7,633 bases of DNA, from contig SKVE01000370.1 of NCBI GenBank assembly GCA_007129635.1, positions 1-7,633 of the forward strand, written 5' to 3'. Below the pieces are notes generated by a model, which searched no databases, was not told the DNA's origin, and saw only the letters and a list, made by a program, of their open reading frames with translations. Below are positions 1-4,217 of the stretch, one piece after another. A program made the position numbers and the translations under genes. Each line of letters opens with the position of its first letter. Position 1 is the first letter of the stretch. The stretch comes from Planctomycetaceae bacterium. Its GTDB lineage: Bacteria > Planctomycetota > Planctomycetia > Pirellulales > Pirellulaceae.

Positions 1-117
1 CAGGTTGGCACTCCCTTCGGCGAAACGGTCTGGCAGCAGGCCACGGCGAAGCGTCTGGGATTGCAGTCCACGTTACGTCCCCCTGGCCGCCCCAAACGCC
101 TCCGTCCCGACCGGTGA
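1..117 (+). CDS. REP-associated tyrosine transposase (RAYT), C-terminal end only
   Basis: Frame 1 is open from the window edge to a TGA at 115-117 and gives 38 residues. They contain PFGETVWQQATAKRLGLQS followed by TLRPPGRPKR. This PFG..W...TA.RLGL.STLR..GRP pattern is the usual C-terminal tail of Y1-type (IS200-like, HUH) transposases of the RAYT group, which cut and join single-stranded DNA at REP-type hairpins. The catalytic HUH and tyrosine parts lie outside the window, so activity cannot be judged. A REP-like palindrome sits about 1.1 kb downstream at 1251-1321 and could be a substrate of this family; that link is inferred. No terminator is seen between this stop and the higBA operon. 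The family call rests on the tail motif alone. Confidence 0.7.
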   Translation, partial: QVGTPFGETVWQQATAKRLGLQSTLRPPGRPKRLRPDR

Positions 118-147
118 ACCGTCGCACGACGCGGCAAATCGACACAA

Positions 148-603
148 ATGAGACCCGACCCCGTTTCCGCCGGCGTCCAGGTCCAAGATTGCCTGGTCGC
201 GCCCAAGGCCGCCCCAAGAAATGCGAGAACGGTTTCTGACGTTTTCCGTGAATGGGGATCGGCTCTTGCAGCTTGTTTCAAAGTTGGACAAAATTTCCAA
301 ATACGAGTCATTAGCCTGAAGCCGCTACGTGAATTCTGGGAGCGACACCCGGATGCGGAACAGCCGTTGCGTCAGTGGTACAAAACGGCTACGTTTGCGG
401 AATGGACGTGCCTTCAGGATGCTAGGCGAGACTATCCGCACGCCGATGGAGTCAAGACCCCGCGTGGTGATATCCTCACGGTGTTCAATATCGGGGGAAA
501 CAAATACCGTCTAGTGGCCCGCATCCGATACGACTACCAACTGGTCAACGTTCGCGTAGTCCTGACGCATCGGGAGTACGACGAAGGTCAATGGAAGGAT
601 TGA
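148..603 (+). CDS. higB: HigB-type mRNA interferase toxin, start uncertain
   Basis: This is the toxin of a type II toxin-antitoxin pair. HigB proteins are RelE-fold ribonucleases that cleave mRNA on the ribosome. The family part starts at base 301 with IRVISLKPLREFWERHPDAE and runs through FNIGGNKYRLVARI and VLTHREYDEGQW to the stop, exactly as in the HigB_toxin family (PF09907). It spans about 100 residues, the normal family length. The codon where the family's initiator Met belongs is ATA (301-303), not ATG. The only ATG, GTG or TTG start upstream in this frame is ATG 148, which adds 51 residues with no HigB-like pattern; I give 148 as the formal start. The true start could be ATA 301. A weak TTGCAG (266-271), 17-base spacer, CAAAAT (289-294) would place transcription near 301, so a leaderless message is conceivable. 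The antitoxin gene follows after 3 bases. Confidence 0.85.
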   Translation: MRPDPVSAGVQVQDCLVAPKAAPRNARTVSDVFREWGSALAACFKVGQNFQIRVISLKPLREFWERHPDAEQPLRQWYKTATFAEWTCLQDARRDYPHADGVKTPRGDILTVFNIGGNKYRLVARIRYDYQLVNVRVVLTHREYDEGQWKD

Positions 604-606
604 GCC

Positions 607-1035
607 GTGCGCACGAGAAACCACCTCGACACGCAGCCCTTGCCCGCGCAGTTCGAGCAACTGGTCCGGATGATGCCTCCCCAGGCCGTCCAGGACGAGG
701 TGCAGTACGCGAATACGCTGGAGGTCATCGACCGGGTGATGGCCGCTGGCGAGCTGACCAAAGGGCAGGCATTGTACCTGGAGACGATGGTGCAGTTGGT
801 GCAGGCTTACGAGGCCGCCCACCACGCGATTGACGCCGCCGGCCTGACGGGACTTGATTCGCTCAAGCACCTGCTGGAAGAGAACCAGATGAACGCCTCG
901 GATCTAGCCCGGCTGTTGGGCGTCCATCCGAGCCTGGGGGCGAAAATCCTCAACGGCCAGCGCTCGCTGACAGTCGAGCACATACGCAAACTGGCGGAAC
1001 GGTTCAAGGTCAGCCCCGCTCTGTTCCTCGACTGA
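607..1035 (+). CDS. higA: HigA-type antitoxin, XRE-family helix-turn-helix protein
   Basis: This is the antitoxin partner of the toxin just upstream, expected to bind and neutralise HigB and to repress the operon by binding its promoter. The protein is 142 residues. Residues 1-80 form the helical N-terminal half typical of the longer HigA group (COG5499). Residues 85-140 form a Cro/C1-type helix-turn-helix: NASDLARLLGVHPSLGAKIL, then NGQRSLTVEHIRKLAERF, ending KVSPALFLD. The start is GTG 607, supported by a strong GGAAGGA ribosome-binding site at 593-599 with a 7-base gap. That site lies inside the last codons of higB, and the genes are 3 bases apart, so they are probably translationally coupled. 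The toxin-first order is the classic higBA order. No frameshift or stop is seen. The gene looks intact. Confidence 0.9.
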   Translation: MRTRNHLDTQPLPAQFEQLVRMMPPQAVQDEVQYANTLEVIDRVMAAGELTKGQALYLETMVQLVQAYEAAHHAIDAAGLTGLDSLKHLLEENQMNASDLARLLGVHPSLGAKILNGQRSLTVEHIRKLAERFKVSPALFLD

Positions 1036-1250
1036 CGCTGTTCCGCGGTCGGCGGCACGCCATCGAGACCGCCGTTGGACCCTGGTCCGTATCGTGCTGG
1101 CGATCGTCGCCCGGATGACGGCCAAGATCCGGACCGTGCGTTTGCGATCACCCGGTAGGTCGCCGCGCCCGAGCAATTGCAATTCCTCGGCGAGTGCATA
1201 ACGTTAGATGGCCACGCAGAGCCGCCACGTCCCGGGCCCCCGGCTTCGGA
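1036..1250. other. Non-coding stretch after higA
   Basis: No frame on either strand here resembles a protein family. The one local structure is a palindrome, AATTGCAATT (1174-1183), widening to an imperfect 18-base dyad at 1171-1188 with outer GAG/CTC arms. There is no T-run after it, so it is not a standard intrinsic terminator. Just downstream, AACGTTAGAT (1200-1209) looks superficially like joined integron core sites, but no paired core or attC fold is visible. Together with the repeat at 1251-1321 this gives a gene-free stretch of over 300 bases. Confidence 0.5.
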
Positions 1251-1321
1251 GGACCGAAAGCGGGTCAGGTTCGCTTCCGTGATGGACCGAAAGCGATGCC
1301 TAAACGAACCTGTCCCGCTTT
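1251..1321. repeat. REP/MITE-like palindromic element
   Basis: Two 17-base arms, AAAGCGGGTCAGGTTCG (1257-1273) and CGAACCTGTCCCGCTTT (1305-1321), are inverted repeats with one mismatch, separated by 31 bases. Within the element GGACCGAAAGCG occurs twice in direct orientation (1251-1262 and 1284-1295). The second copy can also pair partly with CGCTTCCG (1272-1279), giving an alternative inner hairpin. Such compact palindromes resemble REP/BIME units mobilised by RAYT transposases, and the end of a RAYT gene lies at the left edge of the window. Termination after higA is another possible use, although no T-run follows. The element lies between higA and the broken end of the sigma factor remnant. 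The structure is read directly; the mobile nature is inferred. Confidence 0.6.
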
Positions 1322-1369
1322 GTCATGCCTGGAGTTGTAGGGGTTGAGCTCTCCCGAGACCGATGCGGT

Positions 1370-1714
1370 TTAGTTGCGGCTTCTCAGAGCTTCCAAGAAG
1401 AAAGCACGCGAAGCGGACGAAGATTTCACGAAACTTCGGAAAATTTCCGACTGAGTCAGTGCGGGCCGCTTCTGGATCGCCCAGGTGTCTTCTGCCACGA
1501 GTTGTCGACGCTGCCGCTCCTGAAAATGCCGGCGCAGGCGATGCACGAGAATCTTCCGAAGCCATGCTCGAAACGCCCCTGTTCGCTGGTTATGCACGAA
1601 GTGCGGCATCTCGCTGGCCAGCGTCAGCAGCACATTTTGGACCACGTCGTCCGCTGTTGCGGCTTGCATGCGGCTGGTATGATCGAGGCCGAGGATGTCG
1701 GGGTATGCAGCCAT
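1370..1714 (-). pseudogene. ECF sigma-70 family factor remnant (region 2 only)
   Basis: On the minus strand this frame encodes 114 residues. Residues 18-71 include AATADDVVQNVLLTLASEMP, then GAFRAWLRKILVHRLRRHF. This is the region 2 signature of planctomycete ECF sigma factors (ADDLVQ..., RG.FR.WLR.I..NR), which binds core polymerase and the -10 element. After about residue 77 the similarity fades, and the frame stops at 1370 without any region 4, the -35-binding helix-turn-helix, so the product could not work as a normal sigma factor. The N-terminus is also short: ATG 1714 leaves out the usual first helix. The same frame stays open upstream to a TAA at 1775-1777, reading AWESLLGTE, which resembles the missing N-terminus. 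That stretch has no ATG, GTG or TTG and is antisense to the neighbouring hydrolase's signal peptide. I read it as a remnant cut at both ends; the palindrome at 1251-1321 lies just past the broken 3' side. Confidence 0.6.
1675..1683 (+). promoter_or_regulatory. Candidate extended -10 promoter of the hydrolase gene
   Basis: TGGTATGAT combines an extended -10 TG with TATGAT (1678-1683, five of six consensus bases). A possible -35, TTGCGG (1657-1662), lies 15 bases upstream, a short spacer. Transcription would begin near 1690, leaving a leader of about 48 bases before ATG 1738. The site lies inside the sigma factor remnant. Identification by eye only. Confidence 0.35.
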
Positions 1715-1737
1715 TTCGGTTCCCAGGAGACTTTCCC

Positions 1738-2922
1738 ATGCATTCGCATCATCATCGTTGTTTGCTGCTGATTCTTAGCGTGTCAGTACTCGGATCACCT
1801 TCCACAGCACAAGAACCAAACACCGACCGGCAACCGGCAGGGAAGCTGCCGAGGCGGGCCGAGATCGAGAAGAAGTACGATCGGGACGGAGACGGTCAGT
1901 TGAGTAGCGAAGAGCGACGGAACATGTGGGAAGACATTGCAGAAGAGCGCGTCGAAGTTCCGCCTCAATTGCGTGAGAGAGTGCGGCGCATGCTGCAGCA
2001 GTTTCGCGACACGAGGAAGCTGCCCGGTGGCCCAAAGCCGAAACCGGCGGGTGGTCAATCGCTCGCGGGCATGTCGCACAAGGTGGTCGTCCACCGCGAT
2101 TTGGTCTATGGTGAGGGCGGTGGCAGGCCGCTGAAGCTGGATCTGGTGCTGCCGCAACCGGCGCCCGACGAGCCGTTGCCGCTGGTCGTGTTCATCCACG
2201 GCGGCGGGTGGCGAGGCGGAGACAAGGCGGGCGGCATCGCGCGCGTCACGCCGCTGGTCGCCACCGGAAACTACGTCGGGGCGACGATCGGGTATCGGCT
2301 CAGCGGCGAAGCCACCTGGCCCGCTCAGATCCATGACTGCAAAGCCGCCGTCCGCTGGCTGCGTGCCAACGCGGAGCGGTACCGCATCGACCCCGAGCGG
2401 ATCGGTGTGTGGGGCAGTTCGGCCGGTGGACATCTGGTCAACATGCTCGGCACCAGCGGCGGAGTGACCGAACTGGAGGGCAGCGGCGGCTCGGCCGAAC
2501 ACTCCAGCCGAGTCACCTGTGTCGTGCCGTTCTGCGGCCCGACCAACTTCCTGGCGCCCAAACGATTCGAGGGAGGCCGCTCGCCCTCGGCCGTCGACCT
2601 GCTGTTGGGCGGATCGATCGAGGACAAACAAGACGTCGCCAGAGCCGCCTCGCCGATCACCTACGTCTCCGCAGACGATCCGCCCTTCTTGATCGTCCAC
2701 GGAACGGACGATCAGACGGTTCCCTTCGAGCAGGCGGAGATGTTCTACGAGGCGTTGAAGAAAGCGGGCGTCGACGCGACGTTCGTCCGGATCATCGGCG
2801 GTAGTCATGCGGTGGGTGGACCGGCGGTCATGCAGCGGGTGAACGATTTCTTCGAGAAGCATCTGCGAGGTCAGGACGTCCAGGTTTCGGACGGACCCGT
2901 GCAGGCCGGTCCGGCAAGGTAA
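1738..2922 (+). CDS. Secreted alpha/beta hydrolase (esterase/lipase type) with N-terminal EF-hand
   Basis: This is a 394-residue exported hydrolase, probably an esterase acting on short acyl esters or sugar-bound acyl groups; the substrate is unknown. Start ATG 1738 has AGGAGA at 1725-1730 with a 7-base gap, and it opens a signal peptide (residues 1-24, LLLILSVSVLGSPSTA, cleavage near A24-Q25). Longer upstream extensions of the frame would bury this signal. Residues 48-59, DRDGDGQLSSEE, are a full EF-hand calcium loop with ligands D48, D50, D52, Q54, S56 and E59. A charged linker follows, then the hydrolase domain from about 115. It shows the oxyanion motif HGGGW (154-158), the nucleophile elbow GSSAG with S228, the acid in HGTDDQTVP (D325 or D324) and the base H357 in GGSHAVGG. 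This matches the COG0657/BD-FAE-like group. All catalytic parts are present, so it looks intact. It appears to be a single-gene unit; the next gene starts about 400 bases on with its own promoter. Confidence 0.88.
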   Translation: MHSHHHRCLLLILSVSVLGSPSTAQEPNTDRQPAGKLPRRAEIEKKYDRDGDGQLSSEERRNMWEDIAEERVEVPPQLRERVRRMLQQFRDTRKLPGGPKPKPAGGQSLAGMSHKVVVHRDLVYGEGGGRPLKLDLVLPQPAPDEPLPLVVFIHGGGWRGGDKAGGIARVTPLVATGNYVGATIGYRLSGEATWPAQIHDCKAAVRWLRANAERYRIDPERIGVWGSSAGGHLVNMLGTSGGVTELEGSGGSAEHSSRVTCVVPFCGPTNFLAPKRFEGGRSPSAVDLLLGGSIEDKQDVARAASPITYVSADDPPFLIVHGTDDQTVPFEQAEMFYEALKKAGVDATFVRIIGGSHAVGGPAVMQRVNDFFEKHLRGQDVQVSDGPVQAGPAR

Positions 2923-2940
2923 CCTGTGGGTGGTTGTGTA

Positions 2941-2960
2941 GAACGGAATTCATTCCGTTC
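2941..2960. terminator. Perfect 20-base palindrome after the hydrolase gene
   Basis: GAACGGAAT (2941-2949) and ATTCCGTTC (2952-2960) are perfect inverted arms around TC, starting 18 bases after the hydrolase stop. The stem could end transcription of that gene. There is no T-run on the plus side, so it is not a textbook intrinsic terminator. The stop codon of a possible minus-strand ORF (2950-2952) lies in its centre, so it could serve both directions. A protein-binding site or a repeat unit is equally possible. Confidence 0.4.
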
Positions 2961-3147
2961 CCACGTGGATGCGTTCGAGCAAGAGGCGAAAATCGATGGC
3001 CGCAAAAAGGCATGTGTTCGAATATCTGGAAACGCCTTCGAAGTACCCGCCGGCCGCCACGAACCAAGCACTGGCCGTGCGACGATCGCCGGCCAGGAAC
3101 ATTCCGGCGACCACGATCGCCAAGCGAAAGGCAATCCCGTGTAGCAC
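2950..3147 (-). CDS. Possible small hypothetical membrane-type protein
   Basis: The minus strand has a 65-codon frame starting at GTG 3147 and ending TGA at 2950-2952. It begins with a hydrophobic stretch (IAFRLAIVVAGMFLAG, about residues 4-19) and continues RRTASAWFVAAGGYFEG, like a short inner-membrane segment. Third codon positions are mostly G or C, as in real genes of this DNA, and the opposite strand shows no better protein. I do not recognise a family. There is no clear ribosome-binding site. The frame runs on upstream to GTG 3225, but that extension crosses the promoter at 3169-3196 and looks non-coding. It converges on the hydrolase gene and would share the palindrome at 2941-2960 as an end signal. 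It could be a remnant of a longer membrane protein or a chance frame. Confidence 0.3.
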   Translation of the reverse strand: MLHGIAFRLAIVVAGMFLAGDRRTASAWFVAAGGYFEGVSRYSNTCLFAAIDFRLLLERIHVGTE

Positions 3148-3168
3148 GCTTGTGGGGTAAGCACTTAG

Positions 3169-3196
3169 TTGACAGGGTTTTTGGCACAAATACAAT
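3169..3196 (+). promoter_or_regulatory. Near-consensus sigma70-type promoter of the multihaem gene
   Basis: TTGACA (3169-3174, perfect -35) is followed after 16 bases by TACAAT (3191-3196, five of six -10 bases). Transcription would begin near 3203, giving a leader of about 115 bases before ATG 3318. It is the best housekeeping-type promoter in the window and points at the gene broken by an early stop. Confidence 0.5.
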
Positions 3197-3205
3197 CCAC
3201 GGTAA

Positions 3206-3222
3206 CGAGCAACGGTTGCTCG
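3206..3222. promoter_or_regulatory. Operator-like dyad at the predicted transcription start
   Basis: CGAGCAAC (3206-3213) and GTTGCTCG (3215-3222) are perfect 8-base inverted arms around a single G. The dyad begins about three bases after the start predicted from the promoter at 3169-3196, where a repressor would block initiation. In RNA the arms cannot fold with a one-base loop without losing pairs, so a DNA-binding site is the better reading. The binding protein is unknown. Confidence 0.35.
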
Positions 3223-3224
3223 CA

Positions 3225-3245
3225 CGCTGGCTGGTCAGGCCAGCG
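3225..3245 (+). promoter_or_regulatory. Leader hairpin of the multihaem gene
   Basis: CGCTGGC (3225-3231) pairs perfectly with GCCAGCG (3239-3245) across a 7-base loop, forming a GC-rich hairpin in the predicted 5' leader. No T-run follows, so it is not an attenuator of the usual kind. It might stabilise the message; no known riboswitch pattern is visible. Confidence 0.3.
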
Positions 3246-3317
3246 GAACCGAGGCGACGAAGTTCGCCTGAAGTGCAGCGTCACCAAGAACCAAGTTGCC
3301 AGGAGGCAGAGCGTCCG

Positions 3318-4214
3318 ATGAGTGCATCGTGCAGGTTGGGTATCCACGTTTCCGTGTGGGTCTTGGTTGGTAGTGTTGCGGTCGCGGTGGCGGACGAGCC
3401 CGCTGCTGCGGCGTCCAAGCCGGAGAATCTGGCCCGCCAAGCCAAAGCCTGGGCTTCGACGGCCCACAGCGATCAGTACTCGGCCGGGTTCGCCTGCGAT
3501 GGGCACGTGCCGGCGCCGGGAAGCCGGGACGATGTCGGCAGGGCTTGGGCGGCACGCGGGAACCATCATCCGGACGGCGCGTGGTTCACGCTCGAGTGGC
3601 CCGAGCCGGTTGTGATCGCCGAAATCGTGTACTACGGCCGCACGGCTTTCGCTGCCAGTGAGAACTGGAAGGACTTCGAAATCCGGCTGGACGACGGACC
3701 GGACGTGGTCCACCAAGGCGTCTTGTCGGGAGGTCATGGGCCGCAACGCATCGTTCTGCCAACGCCTGCCCGTGCGCGGAAGCTGGCGATCCGGTTCACC
3801 AGTTCCTGGGGTGGTCCGAATCCGGGTGCTTCGGAGATCGAAGTCTATGCGACTCGGCCGCCGGACGAGGCGCTGGGAGCGTTGATTCCCGTCAACAAGC
3901 TGCGGATGGACGGCAGCGGCCCTCCGCCGCCGCCCACGGTCGAGGAATCGCCCGAATTGGTCCGTCAAGTGCGCGCCGCACAACTGGGCTTTACCAAACT
4001 GGTCGTCGTCCAGCGGCACCACATCGGTGCCTCGCACGTCTACACCTACCACTGCGAAGGGCAGCGCGACGGGGGAGGCCTGTTCGTGTACGATGTGACC
4101 GACGACAGCCTGACTCGCCTGGTCGATTCCTCCGGCGGCCAGATCCAGGCCTGCGATTTGTCTTACGATGGCCGCACGATCGTGTTCGGCTGGCGGAGAA
4201 GCACGGACGCGTAA
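3318..4214 (+). CDS. HzsA-related secreted protein, N-terminal part (discoidin domain), cut by an in-frame stop
   Basis: This is the first part (298 residues) of a protein that continues in the same frame at 4218-6260. ATG 3318 is chosen because AGGAGG (3301-3306) lies 11 bases upstream and because it starts a clear signal peptide (residues 1-25, hydrophobic VSVWVLVGSVAVAVA, cleavage before D26). Upstream extension of the frame is possible but has no protein-like pattern. Residues 36-179 look like a discoidin/F5-8 type C carbohydrate-binding-like domain: NLARQAKAWAST at the front, DGAWFTLEWPEPVVIAEIVY in the middle, KLAIRFTSSWGG and SEIEVYATRP at the end. From about 210 the HzsA-type region starts, with SHVYTYHCEGQRDGGGLFVY and LSYDGRTIVFGWRR, the first blade of a TolB/PD40-like propeller. 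TAA at 4212-4214 then ends the frame where relatives continue. Alone it would be an exported binding domain with a fragment of propeller. Confidence 0.8.
   Translation: MSASCRLGIHVSVWVLVGSVAVAVADEPAAAASKPENLARQAKAWASTAHSDQYSAGFACDGHVPAPGSRDDVGRAWAARGNHHPDGAWFTLEWPEPVVIAEIVYYGRTAFAASENWKDFEIRLDDGPDVVHQGVLSGGHGPQRIVLPTPARARKLAIRFTSSWGGPNPGASEIEVYATRPPDEALGALIPVNKLRMDGSGPPPPPTVEESPELVRQVRAAQLGFTKLVVVQRHHIGASHVYTYHCEGQRDGGGLFVYDVTDDSLTRLVDSSGGQIQACDLSYDGRTIVFGWRRSTDA
4212..4214 (+). other. Premature in-frame TAA splitting the HzsA-related gene
   Basis: The frame before (…GWRRSTDA) and after (QVYTINVDGTDLRRLT…) the TAA is the same, with no frameshift. The joined text reads as one uninterrupted propeller repeat, in which a tyrosine-like residue before QVYTINVDG would be natural. 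A single change TAC or TAT to TAA explains it. Alternatives are a base-calling error or stop readthrough. Confidence 0.8.
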
Positions 4215-4217
4215 CAG

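Noticed and set aside
1196..1210. Integron attC-like core (ATAACGTTAGAT) after higA, tempting because toxin-antitoxin pairs ride in integrons
   Set aside because: The two core-like halves are directly joined instead of separated by a foldable 50-base or longer site, and no paired inner core boxes were found.
1363..1737. Upstream extension of the hydrolase frame by 125 codons
   Set aside because: It would bury a good signal peptide, runs through the sigma remnant antisense, and ignores the AGGAGA site placed 7 bases before ATG 1738.
1795..2862. A 355-codon open frame on the minus strand
   Set aside because: It is antisense to the hydrolase, which has a full catalytic triad, a signal peptide and a ribosome-binding site; the minus frame has no recognisable motif.
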